DNA of 64,000 nucleotides from Thinopyrum elongatum (GCA_011799875.1 CM022302.1:103791230-103855229); one strand, 5' to 3'; positions 1-11,497 are shown, counted from the first letter of the stretch. Translations and numbers: made by a program. Notes: generated from the letters alone by a model not told the origin.

Positions 1-1380
1 TGCACTCTTAACAAGCCGCCAACTATAAGCTTTAAACAATTTCCGGTTTAATCATTCGTTCACTTAAAACTGCCTTAGCCATTTTAACTTCCGCAGGCTG
101 ATTCTCCTTTCTGGAACAAGAAGTTGCAAGATAAGCCGGCCAAGAAGACCCGGACAAAGCATAAGGCTCCTAAAAAGCCTGCCAAGAAGAAAACCGCCCC
201 TCCGAGTTATTTAACTTGGATGATGACGAGTCGGAGGTAAAACTTGATTCCCTTAACTCATTTTTTGTACATCTTATTGACAATGATCACTATCAGGATG
301 GCGCGGAAGGCAGCCATGCATATGGTGAAGAGGTAACTATCCTTTCCTCCGACTCAGAACCTCTGCCAAGACAGAAAGTTCGTCAAGCAAGCCGGAAAAT
401 GAGGTTTTCTCACCCTTTAGCTTACTTGGATCCCAACTTTATTTTGAAGAGGCAGCAGCATGAAGCTTGCCGCACAACCTAGAACAGCGGAGGTGGAATC
501 CTCTCCTTTGGCTTACCCAACACGCCGGTTCCTCGCAAACGCTATCCAGAGGTTTTCAAATTTTCAATTTAGCTTACCCCAAGGCGGGTCTTTTTCGCCA
601 ACCTCTTAACCCATCTGATTCGAACTATCAGGGGACCTCTCATTCTTCTTCTGGCGACTCAACTGGGACTCAAGTTCCCTTGTTCAAAACTGTTCCTGGG
701 TAAGAAACACTCAAGCCTGTTTGCCTTAGTACCTTGCTCCATTAATACACTAATCTCATCATGAATTGTTATTTTCAGTACCATGGCCAAGCCCAGCAAG
801 AAGCTTAAGGTTAACAAGCCGGCTAAAGATCCCAAGGTTGTTGACCCGGAGAAGCAGACCGTGTCTGAATCCATGCCTCGAACTTCAGAAACGGCTATGG
901 ATGACCTGCCACCAGAAGAGCCCCTTGTCACTAAGGACACCATGGATGTTGATCTAGAAATTGCTAAGCCGCCCAGCCCCGCTCAGCCGGCTCAAGAGAC
1001 TGAAGATGTCATAGTCACTGGGACGGCTTATGCAGCACCAGGTAATCCCACCGTCTTATCCAAGCACAGCGCCAAAGAAGAATTTTCTGCTGTTGATAAG
1101 GGCAAGTGGAAAGTGGACTTGGAAGGCTATGCCCAGTTCAATGCTCAGGAGATTTATTCAGGCTATCTAAACCGCCTTCACACCAGTCGTGACTTTGAAG
1201 CCGGCCTGATCAACCTTATGAAGGAATGTTTTGAGGTAACCACTATCATCTTTTCCATATATCTCTGCTAGCCACCAAGTCTACTGGATATGATAGAATT
1301 GAATATACTGTAGACTTCAAATAGCCTCTTTAATCTTTCATTACTGTCATAGCGTCTTGGAGTTGTAGAGTCAAAATGAG

Positions 1381-1610
1381 TAGCCCTCAAGGGCCGGCTT
1401 AAGCTGCATAGCTAAAACCGGGACTTCAAATTGTACTTCTCAACTTCGCATATGTAGCCCCCAAGGGCCAGCTTAAACTGACAAGTTAAGCCGGGACTTA
1501 TCACCATAATTGTGAATAAAATCCAAGTATGTAGCCCCCATGAGTCGGCTATAGTTATAACAGTGTAGCCGGGTCATCATATAATTGTCTTCAAGAAAAA
1601 AGCAATGTGC
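1381..1610 (+). repeat. Degenerate tandem repeats in intron 3 of antisense gene A
   Basis: Three diverged units begin near 1381, 1455 and 1532, each with a TAGCCCCCAAGGG-like word followed by a GGCCGGCTT...CCGGG inverted pair. The period is about 75 bases. The same repeat sits in the same intron of element B in better condition. Confidence 0.75.
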
Positions 1611-1613
1611 ATT

Positions 1614-1658
1614 AGCACCCAAGTGCCAAGTAAAATACTTGTATTATGCTTGGGACTT
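1614..1658 (+). other. Predicted hairpin at 3' end of intron 3, element A
   Basis: The left arm AGCACCCAAG pairs with CTTGGGACT on the right, with an inner CAAGT/ACTTG pairing. It is positionally equivalent to 22783-22827 in element B, where the arms have different bases but still pair. Confidence 0.55.
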
Positions 1659-2721
1659 AAAATAAGATGATCATCAGAACGTCATACTGCCTGCCTTTTT
1701 ATGTGACAGGCTGAATTGAACATGAAGGAATCTCAAGTCAGTGATCCGACGCAAAACATTCAGACCTAGCAATCTGAGACTTCCAAGGCCAAATCAGAAC
1801 TGAAGACCGCTTTGGAAAATATTGAAAAACTGAGAAAGGACTTCAGTGCTGAGAGAAATGGCTGGGAAACCGAGAAGGCAGCTCTACAAAAAAGAGCAGA
1901 AGATGCTGAGGCTGCCCTTAAGCCGGTTACTGACGAGTTATCCGGCTTAAAACATCAAATCAATAGCATGACGGCCGCCATCTTTGGTAAGCGATAATAT
2001 ATTTCAATCTTTCATCATCCATGCCTTGAACAATCATTCAACCGGTTTATCAATTTCTTTGGCAACGCAGGCTCCAGAATCTCCCACTTTGGCTCAGACA
2101 TGCGCATGAAGCTGAAAGCTGCCTACACTCTTATAGAGCAATTATACACTGGCGCTCAACGAGCTATCTCTGCCTCCACCCATAAGAAGCAACCGCCTTC
2201 CCTCATCAAGGACATGTTGGAGAAGCTATCTGTGCTGCCACAAAGAGTTGAAGTATTGAAACGATCAGTCGCCAGAGCCGGTGCCATCACGGCCTTGAGC
2301 CGGGCAAAGGCATGGCAAGCAGAGCTTGACCCGGCAGAACTAGCCACCGGCTGCCTGAGTTTAAAAGAAGATGGGTCTCCCTTCAGTGCCGAGGACTTCA
2401 CAAAAAATAGTAAGGGAGATGCGTCCCTTTGCAAGCAAATTGGCCCAAGAGAATGATCTCTCCAAATATCATCCGGTTTATGATGCTGAAAATGCCAAAG
2501 TGAAGGCGCCGGTGTATGAGGCCATGGACCTTATCCCGCCAAAGCGTAAGCACACCTTCGCTCCTGACATTGACCAGTCAACCCTTATAGATGATGAAGC
2601 TATTTTCAAAGCTTTGACTGGGATCGATTGGTCATCGCCTAACTTCCAGATGACAGAGGAGGAAGAAGAATCGGCGCAGGATGACACGAAAGCCTCAACC
2701 CGCCAAGACCAAACCAACTGA

Positions 2722-3930
2722 TGCAAGAGCCGGTTTACCATCCACATCATTGGATGTTGTGTGCATAAAAAACACTTAATTCTTTTTGGCCGTACAATGC
2801 CTTGTAATAGGTAGTTGAAAACAATGATCTGCCATGCCATCGTGCATGTTTATGTATAATACTTTTGAGCCACCGATCCGATGGTGAAGATCTGCCATTT
2901 ATGCTCATAATATCGTCAATCACGCAGATCATGTTTATCATATTGCCTGCACACAAACAGATAACATGTGCCCTGGCGGTTTACCCCAGGGCGGGTCATA
3001 ATACCCCACAGAAAATCCAATGGTGACTGTATAGTCCATAACCAGGGCGGGATTATACAAACCTCATATACTCATAACAAGTAAATATCATACCTGCGAT
3101 ATTTGTTCATACTGCCGGCTTACCATGCCATATGCAGTAAGGGTAATAGCCCAGCAACACTGGCGACTTATCGTCCAAAGCCAGGCCGGGTTATCAAAAC
3201 TCCGGATATACTCAAACATGAGTTATAAGGATCAAGGCTACATGGCCTGAATCAATTTCAAACCATATATCAATATGGTACAAAAGATGAACCCAAAAAA
3301 TGTTCAAAGCAAAGATAAATCAGATAAAACAAGGCTTTCATAGGCTGCCAAGCCTCAATATCAAGTGCTATTCAAGGGCCGCACAGCCACTGAGTTAATC
3401 CTTCATTCAAACCTGTAAACCGGGCCTCACATGACCAATCGCCGTTTTAACTTTGACAAGTTCAGGGTCTTTATAAGATTGACTGTCAAGAGTACGGCGA
3501 GTCATTCCAGGATTACCTGGTCGGAGTGGCAGGTATACAAAGGCAGGATAACCCGGATTTTTGGTGAATACACCTGGCGTCCGAGCCTATTACACGGGAC
3601 AACAAAGCTCTGTTTCATTAAACAGAAAGCCCCCAAGTAATTTTTCAATCCAGGCATACAAGCCGGATAAATAGGGTAGTGACAGCTATGCTCAATGAGC
3701 AGGAAGCCCACAAGTTATTTGTAACAAGGCGTGCAAGCCGGATCAAGAGGGTAATCATAGCTATGCTCAGTGAGCACGAAGCCCCCAAGTGACCTTATGA
3801 ATTGACAATAAAGACTCAGATTCTCAGAAATGAAACGACAGAGGCCCTGAATTATCAGGGATGCCGGCTTTATTATACTAATCATAATATATACATTGGT
3901 AGAAGTATGTACATCACAAGAGCTGGTGGC
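2722..3930. other. Non-coding stretch between antisense gene and pol of element A
   Basis: The two convergent genes of element A end on either side of this stretch. It contains short repeated phrases (CCAGGGCGGG, AAGCCGG) and a tandem repeat at 3629-3789. I see no credible coding region. It probably holds the 3' ends of both transcripts. Confidence 0.6.
3629..3789. repeat. Two-unit tandem repeat, about 76-bp period
   Basis: Units begin with GCCCCCAAG-like words at 3629 and 3706, and a third start is at 3781. Each unit contains AAGCCGGAT, AGAGGGTA-like and AGCTATGCTCA(A/G)TGAGCA. The last phrase is itself an inverted repeat (TGCTCA/TGAGCA). Confidence 0.7.
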
Positions 3931-5070
3931 TCAGGTGTAATAAGGCCGAAGATGAGAAATATTCCATGGCCGGCGGGTTTCCTCCTCAGACTTCCGTGAG
4001 TCCTTGTGCTCTCGAATATCAATGAGGTAGTATGACCCGTTGTTCAGATTTTTGCTTACCACAAAGGGCCCTTCCCAAGGTGGGGATAACTTGTGCATGT
4101 CAGTTTGATCCTGGATGAGTCAGAGCACCAAGTCACCCTCTTGAAAGGTCCGGGTTTTAACCCGGCGGCTATGATAACGACGCAGGTATTGCTAGTAAAT
4201 CGCTGAACGAGCCACCGCAAGGTCACGTTCCTCATCCAGAAGGTCAAGAGCATCCTGACGTGCTTTTTCATTATCAGCTTCAACATAAGCTGCCACATGG
4301 GGCGAGTCATGACGGATGTCACTAGGGAGAACCGCCTCTGCTCCGTAAACCATGAAGAAAGGCGTGTAACCCGTAGATCTGTTGGGGGTAGTATTGATAC
4401 TCCATAGCACTGAAGGCAACTCCTCAACCCAACAACCCGGCGTCCTCTACAAAGGGACCATAAGCCGGGGTTTTATTCCTCTCAAGATTTCTTGATTGGC
4501 TCTTTCAGCTTGACCATTGGACTGGGGGTGAGCTATAGATGAAACGTCAAGATGAATATGTTCTTTCTGACAGAATTCTTTCATAGCACCCTTAGACAGA
4601 TTAGTACCATTATCAGTGATGATACTATGAGGGTATCCAAAATGAAAGATCACCTTTTTGATGAATTGAACCACCGTCGCTGCATCACACTTGCTGACCG
4701 GCTCAGCCTCAATCCACTTTGTAAACATGTCAACTGCCACCAGGAGGTTAGTCTTTTTATCCTTGGATCTTTTTAAAGGTCCCACCATGTCCAGCCCCCA
4801 GACTGCAAACGGCCAAGTAATTGGAATCATCCTCAATTCTTGAGCCGGCACGTGAGCTCGTCTTGAATTTTTTTGACAACCATCACACTTGCTAACCAAA
4901 TCCTCTGCATTAGCATGAGCCGTCAGCCAATAGAACCCATGACGAAAAGCCTTAGCCACGAGAGACTTAGAGCCGGCATGATGGCCACAATCTCCATCAT
5001 GAATCTCTCATAGAACCTCACGACCCTCCTCAGGAGAAACACAACGCTGAAACACCCCTGTAACACTGCA
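3931..5070 (-). pseudogene. Integrase of element A
   Basis: DDE integrase inserts the cDNA into the genome. Visible motifs are an N-terminal zinc-binding HHCC region ending in KCDGCQ, the first catalytic Asp in WGLDMVGP, the second in ITDNGTN, and Glu in NGQAERANQ. The distal motif STGYTPFFMVYGAEAVLPSD and the end HLRPYYT follow before the stop at 3931. The frame shifts several times: the best open piece is 4447-4959, the C-terminal part lies in other frames, and the N-terminal zinc region is broken near 5008. No chromodomain is evident, as expected for Tat. Element B retains the same gene in one piece. Confidence 0.85.
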
Positions 5071-5734
5071 TCGGTGCAACTCTCCATTGACAATAGTCAT
5101 TGACTTAGACCGCCGGGTTATCTGCCTGGCCAAAGTTTCGTCTTCAGGTAACTCGCCCCGGGTCATATAAGCCAAATATGGAACTGTCCAATCAGGAATA
5201 ACATGGAGAGCCGCCACCAACTGTGCCTCCGGGTCAGGAATAGCAAGATCTTCCTCCATAGGCAATTTAACCAAAGGATTATGCAAGATATCAAGGAAGA
5301 TATTAGGTGGTACCCGCTTACGCTGGGACCCTAGGCGGCTTAAAGCAAGCATCAGCAGCCTCATTTTTCCTGTGATCAACATGTTCCACTTGATAACCCT
5401 TGAAATGACCAGCAATAGCATCAACCTCTTGGCGGTAAGCCGCCATGAGTGGGTCCTTGGAATCCCAAGTGCTTGAAACTTGCTGAGCCACCAAGTCTGA
5501 GTCGCCAAAACAGCTCACCCGGCTTAGATTCATCTCTTTAGCCATCCGAAGACTATGGAGCAAGGCTTCATACTCAGCTGCATTGTTAGTACAAGGGAAC
5601 ATCAATCTTAGAACATAACAAAATTTATCACCTCATGGGGAAGTCAAAATAACTCCAGCCCCCGAGCCTTCCAACTGCCTGGATCCATCAAAGTGAATAG
5701 CCCAATATGTGCTATCCGGCTTTTCCTCAGGCAT
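5071..5734 (-). pseudogene. Second (archaeal-type) RNase H of element A
   Basis: RNase H degrades the RNA strand of the RNA/DNA hybrid. Motifs in order are HFDGS (first Asp), NNAAEYEALLH (Glu present), GDSDLVAQQ (second Asp) and NEAADA (last Asp). A frameshift follows in the next residues, and a TGA stands near 5640 where CGA is expected. This domain lies between the degenerate ancestral RNase H and integrase, which is where Tat-lineage elements carry their acquired archaeal-type RNase H. Confidence 0.75.
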
Positions 5735-7135
5735 CTACAACTCTGTCCAGGCATTGATGAAATCCACAAGTGCTTGAGACTTGATAGCTGTCCGAGGCAT
5801 ATACTTCAAACCATGGGGTCCAAGCTCAATGGCCCACTTGGCTACCCGACCTGTGGCTTCTCTGTTTTGGATAATATCTCCCAAGGGAGCAGAACTGACC
5901 ACAGTGATGGGATGACCAAGGAAATACTGCTTCAACTTATGACTAGCCATGAACACGCCATAAACTAGCTTCTGCCAATGTGGGTATCTCTGCTTGGATT
6001 CAATGAGTACTTCACTGACATAATAAACCGGCCGCTGAACCAGATATTCCTTGCCTGATTCCTTTCTTTCCACAACAATTGCCACACTGACGGCTCGGCT
6101 ATTAGCAGCTAAATATAACAACAAGGTCTCCTTATCAATAGGAGCTGCAAGGATTGGCGGCTCAGCCAACTATTTTTTCAATGCCTCAAACGCTTGATTA
6201 GCAGCATTGCTCCAGACAAAATGATCTGTTTTCTTCATCATCTGATACAGAGGGATAGCCTTTTCACCCAAACGGCTTATAAACCGGCTTAAAGCCGCAA
6301 TATGACCTGCCAGACGCTGGACGTCATTAATACACGCCGACTTAGCCAAAGAAGTGATAGCCTTGATTTTCTCCGGGCTAGCTTCAATGCCTCTTTCAGA
6401 AACCAAAAAACCCAATAGCTTGCGTGCTGGCACACCAAAGACACACTTGGCCGGGTTAAGCATCATCTTATAGACCCGGAGATTGTCAAAGGTCTCTTTC
6501 AAATCATTTATCAAAGTCTCTTTCTTCCTGGATTTCACAACAATATCATCCACATAAGCATGAACATTGCGTCCAATCTGGTCATGGAGGCAATTTTGAA
6601 CACACCGCTAATAAGTCGCCTGGGCACTCTTGAGCCCAAAAGGCATAGACACATAGCAGAAGGCTCCAAAGGGAGTGATGAAAGCTGTCTTCTCCTGGTC
6701 CTTAACTGCCATCTTGATCTAATGATAACCAGAGTAAGCATCCAAAAAACTCAAACGCTCACAACCCGCCGTAGCATCGATGATCTGATCAATACGAGGG
6801 AGAGCAAAAGGGTCCGTCGGACAGGCCTTGTTAAGGTCTGTGTAATCCACACACATACGCCAAGTGCCATTCTTTTTAAGTACCAGCACCGGGTTAGCCA
6901 ACCACTCAGGATGAAAAACTTCAACAATAAACCCAGCCGCCAAGAGCCGGGCCACTTCCTCACCAATGGCCTTCCGCCTTTCTTCATTAAAACGACGAAG
7001 GAATTGCTTGACCGGTTTAAACTTTGGATCAACATTGAGAGTGTGCTCAGCGAGTTCCCTCGGTACACCTGGCATGTCTGAAGGCTTCCATGCAAAGATG
7101 TCCCGGTTCTCACGGATGAACTCGATGAGCGCGCC
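5735..7135 (-). pseudogene. Reverse transcriptase plus degenerate ancestral RNase H of element A
   Basis: RT copies the element RNA into DNA. Recognisable blocks are NGTWRMCVDYTDLNKACP, FLDAYSGYH, ITPFGAF, MPFGLKSAQAT, the catalytic AYVDD box followed by IVVKS, and LLGFLVSERGIEASPEKI. The next domain (LLLYLAANSRAVSVA) has the fold position of Ty3-type RNase H but lacks the expected first catalytic Asp. Stops fall after SGYH and in the fingers region, and the frame changes near 6550. Confidence 0.85.
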
Positions 7136-7138
7136 TTC

Positions 7139-8160
7139 CTATTTCGGATCCATATTAGCACTGATACTGAACTGCTTGGATGAGTCGCCAGGAACAAAGT
7201 CAACCAGCTTAGTGACATCTGCCGACTTAAACTTCAACAAGGGATCATGCTCTGTGGTTGGCTTTTTGAAAGGTGTCATATCTGCCGGGTCAACATTGTC
7301 TTTGTAGAACTTCAGTTCCTCTGTTGCACAAACAGAATCAGCATAAGCAGCATCGCCCTCTTCACACTCCAAAGCTATCTTCCTAACACTGTGCACGTGA
7401 TGGTGCCCTTGTGACCCAGCATTTTAAGCTACAAATAAACATAACAAGGCCGTGCCATAAACTTAGCATAAGCCGGCCGCCCAAACAAGGCATGATAAGG
7501 GCTCTTGATCTTGACCACTTCGAAAGTTAACTTTTCAGCCCTGTAATCATGATCATCGCCAAAAGCTACCTCCAAAGTTATCTTAGCCACCGGATACGCC
7601 GACTTACCAGGCACCACCCCATGAAAGACAGTAGAAGACGGCTTAAGATCTTTGTCAGTTAAATTCATACGGCGAAAAGTATCATAGTAAAGGATATTGA
7701 TACTACTACCTCCATCCATAAGCACTTTAGTAAACTTGTACCCTCCAACCTGAGGCGCAACCACCAAAGCCAATTGACCCGGATTGTCAACTCGAGGTGA
7801 GTGATCCTCACGACTCCACACAATAGGCTGTTCAGACCATCGCAAGTAGCGAGGAACTGCCGGCTCAACCGCGTTCACTGCTCGCTTATGAAGTTTTTGG
7901 TCTCGCTTGCATAAGCTCGTGGTGAACACATGATACTGACCACTATTCAACTGCTTTGGATTACTTTGATAACCAGACTGTTGCTGCTGATTCCCTTGAC
8001 CAGATTGCTGAATAAAACCACTTTGATTGCCGATTAAAACCACTTTGATTGCCTTGGCCCTGAAAGCCGGAGCTTGAGCCGCCATGCCCAAAACCAGGTC
8101 AGTGAGAGCCGGATCCTGACCCGCCATGCGGGCCATGGTTGTCCTGGAAAAAACTGGAAT
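7139..8160 (-). pseudogene. Retroviral-type aspartic protease of element A
   Basis: This domain would cut the polyprotein. The active-site motif is VLMDGGSSINILY, preceded by YLRWSEQPIVWSREDH and followed by TVFHGVVPGKSAYP and SPYHALFGRPAYAKFMARPC, the usual order in Tat elements. The main open piece is 7429-8136. A linker rich in charged residues (7139-7396) leads into RT and is separated by stops. Confidence 0.85.
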
Positions 8161-9339
8161 TTCTATATTCCCTCATGATGAAGCAATCTTTCCATAGATG
8201 GCTGGCCGGCTTATCCTACGTACTGTGCTTTGGGCAAGGCTGATTCATCATCGCCTCAATGTTGAACTTTGGCCCGCCAAACCGGGGCACTGATGACTTC
8301 CCCTTGCGACGCTGATTATTATTCTGCGTATTGGTGTTCACCACAAAATCTGAACCGCCATCCGACTGCTTGCGCTTACCATTGTTACCTTGACCCGCCG
8401 AACTATGCTGTTGTCCCTTTGCATTGCCATTCTTCTTCCCCTTCCCAATTTTCTCCTCATCAGACTCGGGGTCCTTAGTGCAATCAGAATCAGCATATTT
8501 GACGAGAGCCGCCATGAGTTCACCCATATCATTGCAGTGGCGCTTAAGCCTCCCCAGCTTCTGCTTAAGGGGGAGGAAACTGCAATTCTTTTCCAACATC
8601 AGGACGGCTGAACCGGCGTTGATACTGTCCGATGAGTGAATAATAGTTGATATCTGGCGCACCCAATTGGTGGTTGACTCGCCCTCACCCTGGACGCAAG
8701 AGTCTAAATCAAGAATTGACATAGGCTGCTTGCACGTGTCTTTGAAATTTTGGACAAAACGTGTCTTCAACTCAGCCCATGACCTGACGGAGTTAGGGGG
8801 CAATCCCTTCAGCCAAGTGCGCGCCGGTCCATCCAACATCATAGTGAAGTACTTAGCACACGCAGCATCACTAAGTCAGCCCATGACCTAACGGAGTTAG
8901 GGGGCAATCCCTTCAGCCAAGTGCGCGCCGGTCCATCCAATATCATAGTGAAGTACTTAGCACACGCAGCATCACTAACATCCAACATCTCCATGGCCAT
9001 CTCATAACTCTCAATCCAAGCCTCTGGGGGCTAATCCGCCGTGTAATTAGGCACCTTGCGAGGGCCTTTAAAATCCTTGGGCAGGCGCTCATTACGTAAA
9101 GCCGGCACTAAGCATGGCACACCAAGGGTTCTAGAGGTCACTCCTACCTCCACGGATGCCGATGGGTAAACCGGAGATTGTTGATGAGCTGTCAACTGAG
9201 CCGCCAGCTCAGCCTCCCGACGTGCCCTGCCCTGATCTACCAAAGTCTGAGCATCGTTACCAGCACGCGGCGGGTCATGCCTACGAGGCTGGTTATGGTG
9301 CCGCTCACTGCTTGAAACTGCTGGCGAGTCAATATGCCT
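8161..9339 (-). pseudogene. gag of element A, capsid and nucleocapsid part
   Basis: The capsid has LPKDFKGPRKVPNYTAD, PPEAWIESYE, MLDGPARTWLKGLPP and SWAELKTRFVQNFKDTCKQP, typical of Retrotrans_gag. A basic, Asn- and Gly-rich region follows. The nucleocapsid knuckle (8183-8236) has spacing C-x2-H-x8-H-x4-C, with an internal TAG. A 104-bp tandem duplication (8772-8978) shifts the frame in the capsid. The remaining N-terminal part of gag lies beyond the Copia insertion, at 18997-20163. Confidence 0.85.
8772..8978. repeat. 104-bp tandem duplication within gag A
   Basis: Bases 8772-8875 are repeated at 8876-8978 with only a few differences (for example GACCTGACG against GACCTAACG). The unit length is not a multiple of three, so it breaks the capsid frame. 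It is absent from the equivalent part of element B. Confidence 0.92.
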
Positions 9340-10894
9340 ACTGTTGTAGGAGATATGCCCTAGAGGCAATAATAAATGTTATTATTTATCTCCGTGTTCA
9401 TAATTAGGTTTATGTTCCATGCTATAACTGCTGTGGTTCCCGAGCCCGTATATCCATAAAGGCTCTGGGGAAAACCCATGTGCACGTGTGGAATAATAAA
9501 CGGTAAAATGTATTCCTAGTCATGCCTCTAAGACTAGCTCAAGTGTTGCATGATGATTATGTTTTCCCAATCATGGGCATGTCTATGCCAGCAACTTTGA
9601 GGGCACAATGTTAGAAGAACATTTGTGTTGAATCGACCCGATTGGTGTTATGCTATGAGATTCATTCGTCACAAGTTAATGGTTAATAACACAGAGATGG
9701 TTAATGTTTGCATGATTCCTCAGACCATGAGAGTATCGAGTTTCTTCATGCTTGCTTCATGAACTTTGGGGTTTGTTAAACGTCATCCGTAAATGGGTGG
9801 CTATTACGGCGGCTTACGGGTTCATGGGAAAGTATGTCAAGTAACTTGATAGCTCAAGATTGGGATTTGCTCCTCCGACGATGGAGAGATATCTCTGGGC
9901 CCTCTCGGTGTTACGGTATCCATCATAGTCTGGCCAGACACTTTGTGATTTGATCACGGGGATGCCGGAACACGGTAACGAGAAAAGAGAACAATACCGG
10001 TAACGAGGTAACTAGCATAGTGGACAAGTTGTTGATCCACGGGAATGCCAACATGTCTCACCTCAGGTATTTGTAACATATCGCGAAGCAACAGGAATAG
10101 CACACGGCAACTGGAGGTTCACTCGAATATTCATTCGTGTGGGTATAGGGGTCAATATGGGTGTCCACGGCTCCGATGTTGATCATTGATTGGAAGGGGT
10201 TCCGTGTCATGTCTATACTTCACCGAACCTATAGGGTCACACGCTTAAGGGTCATCTATCTGCTGAATACTAGACAGGGAGTCTGAGAGAAAATCACCGA
10301 AAAAGTTTCGGACACCGAAAAGTTTCGGACAGCGGAAAAGTTCCGCAGAGAGAGGTCACCGGATGAGTTCCGGTGAAACTGAAAAGTTGTTTCAGAGGAT
10401 ACCATTAAGTCAAATTGGTTTCGGCACATGCCTGATAAATCTTGGAGGGTGCCAGAATCATTCTGGAAACTTCTGGGAATTTTCTGGAAGAAAAACCGGA
10501 AATGTTTCGGAGCTGCCGGAACCGCTTCAGATGCTTTTCGCAGATGAAAATCACTAATCTGGAATTGTTCCAGAACGCGTTGAAAATTATTTTAGTGGGT
10601 ACTGGAATTGTTCTAAGCCCACATAAATATTTTCAGTTCGAACGGACGCTGAAAAATGTCGTCGTGAATAGTGAAAGTGCTTTTTGGAAGCCACCTTTTA
10701 GGGCTTTTGCTAAAGGCTTCTAGAAGGTGAGAACCCCCTTTGGGGGGGCCCTCATGGGGGAGTGGCCGGTCACACTAGGGGCTCCACCTTGGAGCCCCTC
10801 TTGTTCCTTGGTTTCTCCTTTAGGTCCTTGTGGAAGGACTTCCCTCATATGCCTTTGGGTTTTATTGGATAACTACCCTACCCCTTGGCTTTCC

Positions 10895-10902
10895 TATAAA
10901 TA
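10895..10902 (+). promoter_or_regulatory. TATA box of Copia 5' LTR
   Basis: TATAAATA stands in a CCTATAAATAGAGG context downstream of the U3 region and about 210 bp upstream of the repeated GC-rich section. The 3' LTR has the same box at 18389-18396. It is the likely Pol II promoter of the element. Confidence 0.7.
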
Positions 10903-11112
10903 GAGGTGGAGGGGCAGCCCTCCACACTCATCCCTTGCTCTCATACACATGCCAAGATGTTATCTGGCTTCTCTCTCCCTCCCACGAAAAGAGTTTCGTA
11001 GAGCCGAAAGGCTGTCTGGGTTCCGGCAGGAACTAGTTCTGGACGGCGAAGCCCTGCCGGATAGATGACACCGTATGTGTGCAACTCTGTAGAGAGGTCA
11101 TAGTTTCGATCT

Positions 11113-11290
11113 TAGTGCCCGAGGGGCTGTTCGAGAGTGCCTCCCGAAGGGCTGTCCAAGTGATGGTCTGAGTTCTGTGAGTCCTCCCGAAGGGCTGTCC
11201 GAGTGACCGTCCGAGTTTCGAAGGTCCTCTCGAAGGGCTGTCCGCGACACCGTCCGGGGGACTGTCCGACCGCCTCCCGGAGGGCTGTCC
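11113..11290 (+). repeat. Array of GGGCTGTCCGAGTG-type repeats in the LTR
   Basis: Six to seven imperfect copies of (C)GAAGGGCTGTCCGAGTG alternate with GTCCGAGTT-type words. The array is present in every LTR of this family in the window (18608-18790, 31065-31200, 43925-44085, 47935-48110), with different copy numbers. Confidence 0.85.
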
Positions 11291-11497
11291 GAGTGGCGGA
11301 TGAGGGTATACATCCTCGCGGTTGGGAGGTTGTAAATCCTAGCTGCGAGGATCTGCACCGCCGATCGTCATCGACTCTACTTCCGCTGCGCTACGAGTTG
11401 GTAACGAAAATGATCAAACCTTGTATGCAGTCTCCATAGTGGTCCTGGGCTGGTGCGTAGGTCGGAAATTTTTTGTTTTCTGCTGCATTACCCTACA

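Larger units (their letters stand above)
1..2721 (+). pseudogene. Antisense multi-exon gene of element A (coiled-coil protein), 3' part
   Basis: This gene runs opposite to gag-pol. By alignment with element B the exons are 1-24 (end of exon 1), 97-699, 779-1235, 1710-1986 and 2071-2721. Introns 2-4 keep GT...AG ends; the first donor reads AT, as if GT had mutated. Exon 2 is lysine-rich (KKPAKKK type) and then acidic, with a frameshift near 205. Exon 4 encodes a heptad-rich coiled-coil segment with an in-frame TAG near 1769. Exon 5 has a frameshift near 2400 and ends with an acidic tail. No catalytic motif is visible. In D the equivalent gene starts with a Transposase_28-like domain, which here would lie left of the window. 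Function unknown. Confidence 0.7.
9345..11497 (+). repeat. 5' LTR of the complete Copia element
   Basis: It starts TGTAGGAGATATGCCCTAG and ends TTACCCTACA. The U3 part (10300-10560) is full of short CCGAAA/TTTCGG inverted words, a TATA box is at 10895, and GC-rich repeats occupy the 3' part. Relative to the 3' LTR it lacks 12 bp near 10688 and about 11 bp near 10727. Confidence 0.95.

Noticed and set aside
10363..10557. A 64-codon frame found in all copies of the Copia LTR (also 17833-18027 and 48691-48885)
   Set aside because: It overlaps the inverted-repeat cluster in U3 upstream of the TATA box. Conservation follows from recent LTR descent, not from coding.
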